Assembly (NCBI GenBank): GCA_026645575.1
Contig: JAPKMW010000095.1
Location: forward strand, 1 to 47,911
Origin: Caldilineaceae bacterium
GTDB taxonomy: Bacteria > Chloroflexota > Anaerolineae > Caldilineales > Caldilineaceae
Direction: 5' to 3'
DNA: 47,911 nt
Position numbers and translations under genes: made by a program. The notes under the pieces were generated by a model. The model ran no database searches and was not told the origin of the DNA. It was given only the letters and a program-made list of their open reading frames with translations. The number at the start of each line of letters is the position of its first letter. Position 1 is the first letter of the stretch. Shown piece by piece: positions 7,764 through 16,535 of this stretch.

Positions 7764-9683
7764 TTACACTGCACGGGCCGCGACCGCCGTTTCCATGAGC
7801 GTCTGAATGCGCTCCACCATGTCGGCGGGATTAGGACTAATGCCCTCCAACAACAAAGCATTGTCAAAGAGTTGACCAATGGCGGCATCGACAATCCCAT
7901 CCGCATTCCCCTTGGTCACAAGCTGCGCCAGATTGGCTACCATCGGGTGGCGGCGGTTCAATTCCAGCAACTTGCGGGGCAATTCATAGTTTTGCTCGGT
8001 CAAGCGGCGGATGCGCTGCAAATCACGGTCAAAGCTATCTTCGGGCGAGACCAAGCGGCAGGGGCTGTTGACCAGTTGCTTCGACTCGCGTACATCGGTG
8101 ACGCGGTCGCCCAACACGCTCTTGAAGCGTTCGACCAGTTTCTCGAACTCATCCTGCGCCACCGATGGTTTGGTTTCGTCGGCTTTCTTTTCTTCCTCGC
8201 TCTTCGGCAGATCAAGACCGGCATCATCGACATTCTTGAGCGGTGTGCCATCATAGTCGCGCAGCATGGAGGTCATAAAGCCGTCAATCGGGTCGATCAG
8301 GTAGAGTACCTCAATGTTATTGGCGCGGAAGTAGTCAAGATGGGGGCTGCGTTCCACCGACTTTAAGTTTTCGCCCAACACATAGTAGATTGCCTTCTGT
8401 TCGCTGCCCATACGCTCCTTGTATTGCTTAAGCGTTGACCACGGCTTGGCTTCGCTGCTCTTGGTACTCTGGAAGCGCAACAACTCGACCAAATGCTCAT
8501 GGCTGGCCGGATCAGACGCAACGCCCTCTTTCATAAAGACGCCAAACTCATGCCAGAAGGTGAGATATTTCTCTTCATCGTTTTCGGCCAAGTTCTTGAG
8601 ATCGCGGAAAAGGCGGTTGGTGAGCGCCCGGCGCATTTGGCGCAAGACCGGGTTGCTCTGCACCATTTCGCGCGAAACGTTGAGGGGCAAATCCTCCGAA
8701 TCGACCACACCCTCGATAAAGCGGAAATATTCGGGTAACAGATCCTTGTTGCGCTGCTGAATCAAAATCTTGCGCGAATAGAGGCGCAGACCATGATCGC
8801 TCTGTGTGGTAAAGAGGGTGCGATCGCGCTTGCCCGGCACAAAGAGAATGCTACGCAAGTTGACCGGCGCATCGGCCACCAGATGAATGTGGAGCAACGG
8901 GTCGCCAGTGTCATAGGTGAGTTGATGGTAGAATTCTTTGTACTCTTCCGGCTTCACCTGCGCCGCTGACTGTCGCCAGAGCGCCGTGCGCCGGTTGACC
9001 ACCTTTTCAGACGGTTCGCCTTCGCTCTTGTCTTCCTTCAAGTAGATGGGGAAGGAGACATAATCCGAATGTTTCTTGATGATCTGCTCAATGCGCCAGT
9101 TGTTGGCAAATTCGTCGGCATCCTCTTTGAGCTTGATAAAAATCGTCGTGCCGCGATCTGTCTTCTCTGCCGCCGCCAAGGTAAAGCGGCTGTCGCCGGT
9201 CGATTGCCACGTCCACGCCTGGTCATCGGTGCGATAGGAGCGGGAGGTGACGGTCACTTCGGCGGCCACCATAAAGACCGAGTAGAAGCCAACGCCAAAC
9301 TGGCCGATGATCTCTTCTACAGTGGCCTTATTGCCCTCACCCGCGCTGGAAAGAAAGGCTTTGGCGCCCGAATGGGCAATGGTGCCGAGGTTTTGGATCA
9401 GCTCATCATGATTCATGCCGATGCCGCTATCGGCAATGGTAATGGTCTTGGCCTCTTTGTCCACAGCGATGCGGATCGCCAACTCGCGGTCGTGATCCAG
9501 CACATCGTGGTTGGTCAGTTGCTCAAATTGAATGCGATTTAACGCATCAGAGGCATTGGAAATAAGCTCGCGCAAAAAGATTTCGCGATCGGTGTAAAGG
9601 GAATGGGCAAGAATGTCGAGTAATTGCTTGACTTCGGTACGATACTCAAGCGATTCTGGTGCAGTAGTCACTGGTTCCGTCAT
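7764..9683 (-). CDS. htpG: Molecular chaperone HtpG (Hsp90)
   Basis: Cytosolic ATP-dependent Hsp90 chaperone that remodels client proteins. The 639-residue length is normal for bacterial HtpG. The N-terminal ATPase domain shows [30 protein letters not shown], the ATP-binding DSGIGM and GTIAHSGAK, and the lid motif GQFGVGFYS. The middle domain contains the SREMVQSN segment, and the C-terminal dimer domain follows a charged linker ([11 protein letters not shown]). I start at the ATG at 9683, which has GAGGAG upstream, rather than the TTG five codons earlier. It stands alone, with a terminator hairpin downstream. Confidence 0.97.
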   Translation of the reverse strand: MTEPVTTAPESLEYRTEVKQLLDILAHSLYTDREIFLRELISNASDALNRIQFEQLTNHDVLDHDRELAIRIAVDKEAKTITIADSGIGMNHDELIQNLGTIAHSGAKAFLSSAGEGNKATVEEIIGQFGVGFYSVFMVAAEVTVTSRSYRTDDQAWTWQSTGDSRFTLAAAEKTDRGTTIFIKLKEDADEFANNWRIEQIIKKHSDYVSFPIYLKEDKSEGEPSEKVVNRRTALWRQSAAQVKPEEYKEFYHQLTYDTGDPLLHIHLVADAPVNLRSILFVPGKRDRTLFTTQSDHGLRLYSRKILIQQRNKDLLPEYFRFIEGVVDSEDLPLNVSREMVQSNPVLRQMRRALTNRLFRDLKNLAENDEEKYLTFWHEFGVFMKEGVASDPASHEHLVELLRFQSTKSSEAKPWSTLKQYKERMGSEQKAIYYVLGENLKSVERSPHLDYFRANNIEVLYLIDPIDGFMTSMLRDYDGTPLKNVDDAGLDLPKSEEEKKADETKPSVAQDEFEKLVERFKSVLGDRVTDVRESKQLVNSPCRLVSPEDSFDRDLQRIRRLTEQNYELPRKLLELNRRHPMVANLAQLVTKGNADGIVDAAIGQLFDNALLLEGISPNPADMVERIQTLMETAVAARAV

Positions 9684-9804
9684 AAAATGGCTCCTCAACT
9701 AGAAAATGCAATAATACTTCAAAAGAAGTTGCCCTGACTTTACCCCACCAATGGCTGATCTTACACTAGCAAAGTGTTAGAAATGTGCAAGAAGTGCAAA
9801 AATC

Positions 9805-9861
9805 GGTGATCAGGTACTTGGGTGGTTGAGCTTGTCGAAACCACCCAAGTACCTGATCACC
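9805..9861. repeat. 23-bp perfect hairpin with GAGCTTGTCGA loop
   Basis: Arms 9805-9827 and 9839-9861 are perfectly complementary around the 11-nt loop GAGCTTGTCGA. The same loop and the adjacent GGTT/AACC recur in the hairpin at 40161-40233, whose outer stem is unrelated. It lies between the htpG start and the tRNA-Leu promoter, with no T-tract in either direction and no flanking duplication. Confidence 0.85.
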
Positions 9862-9891
9862 TAATCAAATGTACACCGTTTCCCATCAATT

Positions 9892-9921
9892 TTGACTTTT
9901 CCTAGAAAGATGTTTTATACT
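9892..9921 (+). promoter_or_regulatory. Sigma-70-like promoter of tRNA-Leu
   Basis: TTGACT (9892-9897) and TATACT (9916-9921) are separated by 18 bp, a near-consensus sigma-70 promoter. The predicted transcription start, around 9928, is about 11 nt before the mature tRNA 5' end. Confidence 0.75.
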
Positions 9922-9938
9922 TAGTAGCGTAGTTACTT

Positions 9939-10024
9939 GCCCCTATGGTGGAACTGGCATACACGGCAGGTTGAGGGCCTGTGCTCGCAAGGGCGTCTCC
10001 GTTCAAATCGGAGTAGGGGCACCA
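9939..10024 (+). tRNA. tRNA-Leu(GAG)
   Basis: A class II tRNA folds here. The 7-bp acceptor stem pairs GCCCCTA with TAGGGGC. The D-arm contains GGAACTGGCA. The anticodon stem GCAGG/CCTGT encloses the loop TTGAGGG, giving anticodon GAG, which reads CUC and CUU. A long variable arm (GCTC, GCAA loop, GGGC) marks it as Leu. The T-arm is CTCCG, TTCAAAT, CGGAG. Discriminator A and an encoded CCA end the gene at 10021-10024. It has its own promoter and terminator, so it is a single-gene unit. Confidence 0.96.
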
Positions 10025-10044
10025 CCAAATACAGTGGTTCGTAA

Positions 10045-10091
10045 GAAGTAGCGCCGGCCTTTGTTAGGAATCCGGCGCTACTTCTTTTTTT
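10045..10091 (+). terminator. Intrinsic terminator of tRNA-Leu
   Basis: A 13-bp perfect GC-rich stem (10045-10057 with 10072-10084, loop 14 nt) is followed directly by seven T residues (10085-10091). This is a textbook rho-independent terminator, 20 nt after the tRNA CCA end. Confidence 0.93.
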
Positions 10092-10152
10092 ATGTGCTGC
10101 GCTCAGAGGACACCCAGCCAGGGTGGCGCCACTGACACAAATCTATTTCTTT

Positions 10153-12387
10153 TTAGTGGCTTGCCAGTGGTAGACGACGCAACAATTGGGCATTGATGGC
10201 GACGACAATGGTGCTGATCGACATGAGCAATGCGCCAACGGCTGGCGATAGATTGATACCCCAGTTTGCAAGGACGCCCGCCGCTAGGGGCAAGGCGACA
10301 ATATTATAACCGGCGGCCCACCAAAGATTCTGAATCATTTTGCGTCGCGTGGCTCGGCTCAATTCAAAGATCTTCGCCACATCCAGTGGGTTGCTCTGGA
10401 CAAGGATAATATCCGCCGACTCGACCGCTACATCAGTGCCGCTGCCGATGGCAATGCCGATGTCGGCGCGTGTGAGGGCTGGGGCATCGTTAACGCCGTC
10501 ACCCACCATTGCTACCTTTTTCCCTTGCGCTTGTAACTCGCTTACGTGACGATCCTTGTGTTCCGGCAAAACTTCAGCAATGTACTGATCAATGCCCAGA
10601 TCTGTCGCCACCGCTTGAGCAACCGCTTTACTGTCACCCGTCAACATAACAACTGCGACACCCATCGCCTGTAACTTCTCAATGGCTGGTTTGCTCTCCG
10701 GGCGAAGAACATCGGCCAAAGCGAAGGCTGCAACTGGCGTTTGGGTCTGCACCAGGTAGACGACTGTTTGGCCTTTGCTTTCCGCCTGCCCAACGAATTC
10801 CTGTAACGTGGTTGGCGGCGTGGTCTGAAGCATCTCTAACAAGCGGGGACCGCCTACATAGACGCTTTGTCCATCGACTGTCGCCTTTGCCCCGCGCCCT
10901 TTGATTGCTTCAAATGCACTAATTTTTGGTAAAACAAGCGCGCGTTCGGTTGCTGCTTGACGAATGGCTTTGGCGATGATATGTTCGGAATCGCCCTCGA
11001 TAGCCGCAGCCAAGGCAACCGCCCGTTCCGGTGTCCAACCTTCCACAACGGCCAGGTCAACCATGCCCTGTTCCCCTTTGGTGAGCGTCCCTGTTTTGTC
11101 AAAGATGATGGTGTCAACTGTACGCGCCTCTTCCAACGCTAGCCGATCGCGCACGAGAATGCCGTTGCGCGCTGCTAACGAAGTGCTAATCGCCACAACC
11201 AGCGGCACTGCCAGCCCCAATGCATGGGGACAGGCAATGACCAAGACTGTGGCCACGCGCTGTACCACATCAACATTGAAACCTGTCGCTACTGTCCAGG
11301 CAATGGCCGTGATGAGGGCCGCCGCCAAGGCGATATAAAAGAGCCAACCAGCAGCGCGATCGGCTAACACCTGGGTAGCGGATTTGCTGTTTTGCGCTTC
11401 CTGCACCAGGCGCATAATGCCGGAAAGCGCAGTGTCGGCGCCGGTAGCTGTAACCCGTACCCGCAGACTGCCATCGCCATTGACTGTACCGGCAATCACC
11501 TTGCTGCCCGGCTCTTTGCGCACTGGTCGGGATTCACCCGTGATCATGGCCTCGTTGACTTCGGAAACGCCTTCGCACACTTCCCCATCGGCTGGGGTGC
11601 TGGCGCCCGGTCGCACCAAGACAAGATCACCCACCCGCAATTCACTACTTGCTACCCGCATGATGCTACCATCAGGCTGAACACGTTCAGCCTCATCAGG
11701 CATCAATCGCGCAAGCTCATTGAGGGCGCCGGAGGCTTGGCGCACGCTGCGCATCTCCAGCCAGTGACCCAGCAACATCACATCGATGAGCAGCGCCATC
11801 TCCCAGAAGAAGCCAGCCATCGGATCGATCCAGAGGGTGGCAAGACTATAAACAAACGCTACCGTGATCGCCAGGGAAATCAGGGTCATCATGCCCGGTT
11901 GGCGGTTGCGCAACTCCGGTACGGCCATTTGCAGAAAAGGTACGCCGCCATAGACAAAGATAATACCGGCAAAGAGCGGGCCAATCCACTGGCTGCCGGG
12001 AAAGGCAGGCATGGTGAAGCCAAACCACATCTGTAACATATGACTGTAAAGCAGTACGGGGATCGTTAGCAACAGACAGACCCAGAAGCGGTTGCGGAAC
12101 ATCAACTCATGGCCGCTGTGATCGACACGCTGATCGACCCTGTGACCGGCATGAGCATTATGGCTGGCGTGACCGGTTGCGGCCTGATCTCGAACTTCGT
12201 ATAGGGTTTGGGGGTGCGCTTCTGCGGTGACATAGTTACCGTGCATCGCGTGCGGTTGGGCTGCGGCCACTGGCACTTGATCGGTCCCCTGTTCATATCC
12301 AGCGTGTTGATGCTGGCGCGGCTTCTGATCGGGGTGATCGGCGGTTGCCTGATGCGGGTGAGCCGTGTGGGCATTGTGATCGGCCAT
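10153..12387 (-). CDS. copB: Copper-exporting P1B-type ATPase, CPH (CopB) class
   Basis: Membrane pump that exports copper (or silver) with ATP hydrolysis. From the chosen ATG at 12387 (ribosome site GAAGGG) the protein has 744 residues. Instead of HMA domains it has a His-rich cytoplasmic N-terminus of about 90 residues. Membrane helices follow, then the actuator motif TGES (283-286), the ion-binding CPH (386-388), the phosphorylation motif DKTGT (Asp at 430), the hinge GDGVNDAP, and helices 7-8 with YN and [12 protein letters not shown] rather than CPC marks the CopB group (often Cu+/Ag+, sometimes reported as Cu2+). It is the last gene of a copper-linked set: DUF305 lipoprotein, sensor kinase and response regulator lie upstream on the same strand. 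Two upstream in-frame ATGs lack ribosome sites. Confidence 0.93.
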   Translation of the reverse strand: MADHNAHTAHPHQATADHPDQKPRQHQHAGYEQGTDQVPVAAAQPHAMHGNYVTAEAHPQTLYEVRDQAATGHASHNAHAGHRVDQRVDHSGHELMFRNRFWVCLLLTIPVLLYSHMLQMWFGFTMPAFPGSQWIGPLFAGIIFVYGGVPFLQMAVPELRNRQPGMMTLISLAITVAFVYSLATLWIDPMAGFFWEMALLIDVMLLGHWLEMRSVRQASGALNELARLMPDEAERVQPDGSIMRVASSELRVGDLVLVRPGASTPADGEVCEGVSEVNEAMITGESRPVRKEPGSKVIAGTVNGDGSLRVRVTATGADTALSGIMRLVQEAQNSKSATQVLADRAAGWLFYIALAAALITAIAWTVATGFNVDVVQRVATVLVIACPHALGLAVPLVVAISTSLAARNGILVRDRLALEEARTVDTIIFDKTGTLTKGEQGMVDLAVVEGWTPERAVALAAAIEGDSEHIIAKAIRQAATERALVLPKISAFEAIKGRGAKATVDGQSVYVGGPRLLEMLQTTPPTTLQEFVGQAESKGQTVVYLVQTQTPVAAFALADVLRPESKPAIEKLQAMGVAVVMLTGDSKAVAQAVATDLGIDQYIAEVLPEHKDRHVSELQAQGKKVAMVGDGVNDAPALTRADIGIAIGSGTDVAVESADIILVQSNPLDVAKIFELSRATRRKMIQNLWWAAGYNIVALPLAAGVLANWGINLSPAVGALLMSISTIVVAINAQLLRRLPLASH

Positions 12388-12630
12388 GAGTTGTTCCCTT
12401 CTAAGGACTGGCGCCTTCTGCCTCTCTTCAAACACCTCTTCGCTTTTCATGGGCAGTAGTCCGCATCGCATAGCCTAGAGTCGGTTTATTGCTATCTCGG
12501 CTGCGTTGCGGTCTACTGACAATTATCTTTTCATGATCGTTTCCCATTGACTGGATGATACCCCACAAAGCGAGGAAATTGATCCCGCTGCGCCGAAGCC
12601 CCTTCCAGGAAGAGGCGAGAATGGTTTGAC

Positions 12631-13299
12631 TTAATCAAACCACTCTTTGAGCCACATTTGCATCTGCTCAATTTCGGCCTGCTGGGCTGCAATGATGGCA
12701 TCGGCTAAAGTTTTGATCTCCTCATGTTCGGCCATCTGCTGTGCCATCTGTGCCATATCAATCGCGCCCTGGTGATGGGAGATCATGGCTTCGAGGAAGC
12801 GCTGGTCGAAGGGTTTACTTTCGTCGGCGCTAATTGTCATCTCCCCCATGCTCATGCCCATTCCGCTGGTAGCGGGTAGATCGGGATACCAGCTCTCCCG
12901 CCAGGCCGTCATCTGCTCAATCTCCTGCGTTTGGGCGGCGATGATCGCTTCGGCCAAGGTGCGCAGCTCCTCCCGTTCCGATTCCGCTAACACCTGCTGC
13001 GCCATGACGACAGCGCCCTGATGATGTTCGAGCATACTGTCAATAAATTGAGCGTCAAAGGGCTTGGATGGGTCAACTTCCATCATGCTGTGATCCATGC
13101 CGCTGTGGGTCCCAGTCATGGTGGTGGTGTCGGTCATGGCCTGGCCGTGCATAGCACCATGATCCATCGCAGCCATCGGGGTATTGGTCATGGCGCCGTG
13201 ATCCATGTTGCCCATATGGTCGCCGGATACAATGCCAGCGCAACCGGCGACAGTCAGGACAAAGAGGCCGATCAAGGTTAGTTTGCCGATTCGTCGCAT
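12631..13299 (-). CDS. Lipoprotein with tandem DUF305 domains and His/Met-rich linker
   Basis: A 222-residue exported lipoprotein: signal peptide with lipobox LTVAGC (Cys20). A linker (about 28-76) is packed with Met, His and Asp (MDHGAM repeats), a likely soft-metal binding strip. Two DUF305 four-helix repeats follow, each with HHQGA[VI]xMAQ (near 93 and 181). DUF305 proteins often accompany copper-resistance genes, though their biochemical role is poorly defined. The gene has the start context AAAGGAGTTAAACT-ATG and lies 243 nt before the copper ATPase on the same strand. A triple direct repeat that looks like a response-regulator site lies about 155 nt upstream of its start. Confidence 0.9.
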   Translation of the reverse strand: MRRIGKLTLIGLFVLTVAGCAGIVSGDHMGNMDHGAMTNTPMAAMDHGAMHGQAMTDTTTMTGTHSGMDHSMMEVDPSKPFDAQFIDSMLEHHQGAVVMAQQVLAESEREELRTLAEAIIAAQTQEIEQMTAWRESWYPDLPATSGMGMSMGEMTISADESKPFDQRFLEAMISHHQGAIDMAQMAQQMAEHEEIKTLADAIIAAQQAEIEQMQMWLKEWFD

Positions 13300-13437
13300 A
13301 GTTTAACTCCTTTGTTATCACAAGAATCCATTAAGAACTTGTCTCCCAATTCGGTTGTAGCCCAACAGGAATAGAGAATTTTCGAGCGAATCCTTTCGTC
13401 TGTCCCAGCTTGCGCTGGTGGGCTATCAATAGGCTTG

Positions 13438-13481
13438 ATCTTGCCACAGGATTGTGAAGAAAATATGAACGAAGTATGAAT
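13438..13481 (-). promoter_or_regulatory. Three-unit TTCATA box (response-regulator site) before the DUF305 gene
   Basis: Read on the minus strand, three 7-mers ATTCATA, GTTCATA and CTTCACA occur at an exact 11-bp period (13475-13481, 13464-13470, 13453-13459). This is the one-turn direct-repeat layout bound by OmpR/PhoB-type regulators. About 8 nt further along the minus strand lies a weak -10 candidate, CAAGAT (13438-13443). The 265-bp gap here otherwise holds only the leader of the lipoprotein gene. Confidence 0.65.
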
Positions 13482-13564
13482 AGAATACAGGGGCGCCAGC
13501 GCGAATTCAGGTACTGCGGATTGCTTTTCTGCACGGAAAAACCGCAGCACTTGAAGCGGCGTTG

Positions 13565-14968
13565 CTATTTCCGTGGTAATTCGAGGATAAACGCACTGCC
13601 TTGTGACTGCCCAGCGGGTGGGCTTTCGGCCCAGATGCGTCCGTTATGGGCCTGAATGATTTGACGGGCAATGGCGAGACCTAAACCGGAGCCGCCGGTC
13701 AGGCGGTTGCGCGAACGGTCGCCGCGATAGAAGCGGTCAAAAAGGTGGGGCATTGCTTCGGCGGTGATGCCTTCACCGTTATCAAGGACCGTAAGGCGCG
13801 CCACCGTATTTGTTGCCGCAAGGTTAACCTGGATCGCGCCCCCGGCAGGTGTATGGCGGAGGGCGTTATGCAGCAAATTATTCAATACCTGACCGAGCCG
13901 TTGGTCATCGCCACAAACAGAAAGCGGCGAGGGCACGCTCTCTAGTGTCAGCGTGATCCGTTTGGCAACCGCTTGAGGGTGAAAAGCGGCGATCTGGCGT
14001 TGACAAAGGTCGATCAGGTTAAGCGGCAACAAGTCGAGCGAGAGCTGACCTGCTTCAGCGTTGGCCAATGTGCGTAAATCCTCGACCAAACGATTCAGCA
14101 GCATCACTTGATCATGCACCGCTTGCAGATTTTCGGTGGTCACTGGGAAGATCCCATCTTGCAGCGCCTCGACTGTGCCTTGAATACCGGCCAAGGGCGT
14201 GCGCAGCTCGTGGGCTACGTCAGCCATAAGGTTGCGCCGCAGCTTTTCTTGTGTTTCCAGGCTACCGGCCATTTGATTAAAGGTGGTTGCTAGATCACCT
14301 AACTCATCGTTGCTTTGCACCGGTACGCGCACACTCAAATCACCATCGGCAATTTGGCTGGCGGCTTGGGTGAGGGACCCGAGTGGGCGCGTAATCTGGC
14401 GGACCAACAACAATGCCAACATCAACCCAACTACACCAGCAGTCATCCCGGCAATCAACACGGCACGCGTCACCCCGGCGACCAGAGTACTGCTACGCAT
14501 ACTCGAACCGACCATCAACCCGCCTTCCGCCAGCAACTCGCCCACTTGGGTATCGTTCACCAACAGCGGCCACCGTTGTACATCCGTGGCAAGGGGACGG
14601 CCCAACCGTCTTGGACCCCCCGGCAGATCGCGACTATCAGCAACGACCGCGCCGGCTGCGTCGACGATCTGGATGCGGTTGTTGTTCATGCCCATCATGT
14701 TGCCCATCATATCGCTCATGGTGCCGTCAGTAGAGAGTTCAATAATGGCGGCGAGTTGGGTGTCCAGCCCGTCCCAACTCCCATGCTCCACATAGTAGGC
14801 AACGAGGGTGGATTGGAGTTGTTCGGGGCGCACCATGTGATGGTTGAGCATAAAGTGAGCAAAGCGCGAAGCCGCACCCTGGCGCGCCACCACCACTGTC
14901 ACCAAAACGCCGACCACAATCACCAGGGCAAAGGCGCTGGTCAGCCGAAACCAAAGACGGTTAATCAT
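13565..14968 (-). CDS. Membrane sensor histidine kinase with Met-rich sensor loop (putative copper sensor)
   Basis: A 467-residue two-component kinase. Membrane helix 1 spans about 8-28, an extracytoplasmic sensor domain 30-160, helix 2 164-188, and HAMP to about 240. The HisKA motif is [10 protein letters not shown] with phospho-His253. The HATPase domain has N-box [18 protein letters not shown] and [10 protein letters not shown]. The sensor domain contains six Met within 11 residues ([11 protein letters not shown], 84-94) and a second cluster of His and Met near 40-45, which resembles copper-binding methionine motifs. It overlaps the response regulator by 4 nt (ATGA-type junction), so the two are translationally coupled. 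Copper sensing is inferred from the Met cluster and the neighbours. Confidence 0.93.
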   Translation of the reverse strand: MINRLWFRLTSAFALVIVVGVLVTVVVARQGAASRFAHFMLNHHMVRPEQLQSTLVAYYVEHGSWDGLDTQLAAIIELSTDGTMSDMMGNMMGMNNNRIQIVDAAGAVVADSRDLPGGPRRLGRPLATDVQRWPLLVNDTQVGELLAEGGLMVGSSMRSSTLVAGVTRAVLIAGMTAGVVGLMLALLLVRQITRPLGSLTQAASQIADGDLSVRVPVQSNDELGDLATTFNQMAGSLETQEKLRRNLMADVAHELRTPLAGIQGTVEALQDGIFPVTTENLQAVHDQVMLLNRLVEDLRTLANAEAGQLSLDLLPLNLIDLCQRQIAAFHPQAVAKRITLTLESVPSPLSVCGDDQRLGQVLNNLLHNALRHTPAGGAIQVNLAATNTVARLTVLDNGEGITAEAMPHLFDRFYRGDRSRNRLTGGSGLGLAIARQIIQAHNGRIWAESPPAGQSQGSAFILELPRK

Positions 14969-15684
14969 TCCGCCTCCGGTACAAAGCGGTAGCCAATGCC
15001 ATGCACCGTCTCAATAAAGCGACTATGGCGACCGCCGGCGCCCAACTTCTGGCGCAGATTTTTGACATGGACATCAATCGTTCGCTCATAGGCTGAAATG
15101 TCACCAGCGGCATCGGGCTGGGTGACATCTAACAAATCCCCGCGACTAAAGGGGCGACCGGGGTGGAGCATAAAATGGTGGAGCAGATCAAACTCGGTGC
15201 TGGTCAATTCGACCGCTTTGCCCTCAAGCGTAATGGTGCGGTAGCTGGGGTCGAGACGCAACGCCCCGGCGTGTAAGACCTGGATTTCACCGGCGTTGGG
15301 TACGGTCTCCAAACGGCGCAAGGCGGCGCGCACGCGCGCAACTAGTTCGCGGGGACTAAAGGGTTTGGTTACGTAATCATCTGCCCCCAGTTCCAGACCA
15401 ACGATCCGATCCGTCTCCTCGACGCGTGCGGTGAGCATGATGATATAAACGCCCGCTATACCCGGATCACTATGGGAGCGCAAACGCCGCGCAAGCTCCA
15501 ACCCATCCAAACCGGGCAACATAAGATCGAGGATGAGGAGATGCGGTTTCGTCTGCTGTGCTAGTGCCAACCCTGTAATACCGTCCCCCGCCGTGAGAAT
15601 ATGGTAGCCGGCCTGTTTGAGGTAGCCTTCGACAACGCGCCGGATCTGGGCGTCATCCTCAATCACCAAAATGGTTGTATTCAT
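14965..15684 (-). CDS. OmpR/PhoB-family response regulator of the copper locus
   Basis: A 239-residue DNA-binding response regulator. The receiver domain (1-120) has the acidic pair ED-D (10-11), phospho-acceptor Asp53 (LILDLMLPG), Thr/Ala in MLTAR and Lys in VTKPF. The C-terminal winged helix has the standard [10 protein letters not shown], the recognition helix [17 protein letters not shown] and the wing GIGYRFV. It is coupled to the sensor kinase by a 4-nt overlap. TTCATA direct repeats with 11-bp spacing occur before the DUF305 gene, before the multicopper oxidase remnant and before a small membrane ORF, and are the likely targets. No box lies directly before this gene, so it was probably transcribed with the oxidase upstream. 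Confidence 0.94.
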   Translation of the reverse strand: MNTTILVIEDDAQIRRVVEGYLKQAGYHILTAGDGITGLALAQQTKPHLLILDLMLPGLDGLELARRLRSHSDPGIAGVYIIMLTARVEETDRIVGLELGADDYVTKPFSPRELVARVRAALRRLETVPNAGEIQVLHAGALRLDPSYRTITLEGKAVELTSTEFDLLHHFMLHPGRPFSRGDLLDVTQPDAAGDISAYERTIDVHVKNLRQKLGAGGRHSRFIETVHGIGYRFVPEAE

Positions 15685-15729
15685 AGATCAACGAGTTCGT
15701 ATTGTAGCAAAGAAGCGTTTCTCAGGGAG

Positions 15730-15770
15730 AAAGACTTTAGTCTTCGGGCGCTGGGGAAGCGTAAAATCTT
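15730..15770. repeat. Decayed copy of the AAAGACTTTAGTCTT palindrome
   Basis: 15730-15752 closely matches the left arm and loop of the palindrome at 36066-36119 (AAAGACTTTAGTCTTC, then GGxxGC). Here the right arm has decayed to AAAATCTTT. It lies in the gap between the response regulator and the oxidase remnant. Confidence 0.5.
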
Positions 15771-15785
15771 TCCTCCTGGTTAAAA

Positions 15786-16038
15786 TCAATCAATGAGAAA
15801 ATTGCGCATCATACCGCCGGTTTCGTGTTCCAAGTTATGACAGTGTACCAGATAGCGTCCGGGATAGTCCACAAAGCGTAGCCCCAGTTGCACTCGTTCT
15901 CCAGGCATCACCAGTACCGTGTCTTTCCACCCCTCATCGACAACATCCTGCTCCCAAGAAGAGTGCTGTACAAGTTGTCGACGCCCGCAAAAAGGTGCGT
16001 CGACTCAGAATTGGTGATGAGGGTTGATCGGTTGACAC
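15786..16038 (-). pseudogene. Internally deleted Tat-exported multicopper oxidase
   Basis: Both ends of a multicopper oxidase gene survive with the body missing. From a GTG at 16038 (ribosome site AGAGGAA) the frame encodes a Tat signal peptide: SRRTFLRAS, then a hydrophobic stretch TALFLGAG. It then hits a stop at 15934. In the next frame the C-terminus of the oxidase continues: [14 protein letters not shown], then the copper-ligand motif [13 protein letters not shown] and the terminal RNFLID, stopping at 15786. The junction is near 15936-15945. A complete enzyme would be some 450-500 residues; about 85 remain, out of frame. Intact relatives oxidise Cu(I) in the periplasm, which fits this locus. 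Its promoter with TTCATA boxes is still present. An assembly error could also explain the gap. Confidence 0.85.
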
Positions 16039-16088
16039 GATTATTCCTCTGCGATTTCACCGGCTTACAAACGGCTGCCTTGCCCCCA

Positions 16089-16120
16089 GTATGGCAAAAA
16101 AGTATGAAGAAATTATGAAC
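16089..16120 (-). promoter_or_regulatory. TTCATA box and -10 for the oxidase remnant
   Basis: Read on the minus strand: GTTCATA (16114-16120), four bases, CTTCATA (16103-16109), 8 nt, then -10 candidate CATACT (16089-16094). The 11-bp repeat period and the gap to the -10 match an activator of the PhoB type. The expected transcript would start about 45 nt before the GTG of the oxidase remnant. Confidence 0.65.
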
Positions 16121-16170
16121 AAATTGCGTGGGGAATATGGCTAGTAGTCGGCGGTGGACCTATACAATTT

Positions 16171-16201
16171 ACCTATCATTTCTTCATATTTTTTTTATCT
16201 T
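16171..16201 (+). promoter_or_regulatory. TTCATA box and -10 before the small membrane ORF
   Basis: On the plus strand a degenerate unit ACCTATC (16171-16177), four bases, CTTCATA (16182-16188), 7 nt of T, then TATCTT (16196-16201) as -10. The layout mirrors the divergent box 60 bp away. Only one unit is a good match, so confidence is lower. Confidence 0.45.
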
Positions 16202-16292
16202 AGCGCTGTAGACTGAAAGTACAAGCGGTCAACAAAGGGTGATCCAGTCAGTATTGGTTTAGCATAATTTGTTTAGCATAAGAGGAGGGGGT

Positions 16293-16448
16293 ATGTGGCG
16301 CTATGGCTTGCTGAGCACCCCCGTTGCAGGCTTGATTCTGTTCTATCTTGTACCATTTGAGTATGCGCTCCTGGTCTATTTACCAGGGGTTTGTCTGGCT
16401 TGTTGGCTCTATGATTGGTTGGCTACCCGCCGATGGGTCAAGCGGTAA
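16293..16448 (+). CDS. 51-residue hydrophobic membrane peptide beside the copper locus
   Basis: An ORF too short for standard cut-offs, but with one of the best ribosome sites in the window (AGGAGGGGG, a few bases before ATG). It starts MWRYGLLSTPVAG. Residues 8-45 are almost wholly hydrophobic, enough for one long or two short membrane segments, and the tail is basic (RRWVKR), which suggests a cytoplasmic C-terminus. It contains two Cys in VCLAC. It diverges from the oxidase remnant and shares the intergenic region with TTCATA boxes, so it may belong to the same regulon. I do not recognise the family; function unknown. Confidence 0.65.
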   Translation: MWRYGLLSTPVAGLILFYLVPFEYALLVYLPGVCLACWLYDWLATRRWVKR

Positions 16449-16535
16449 ACCAGGGCAGTTGAACCGGAAAAGTTGCTCCTTGTGAAATCCAACTGGGTAC
16501 CATAGGTTGCGTATTCCTGCGGTAGCCAGCAGGGA

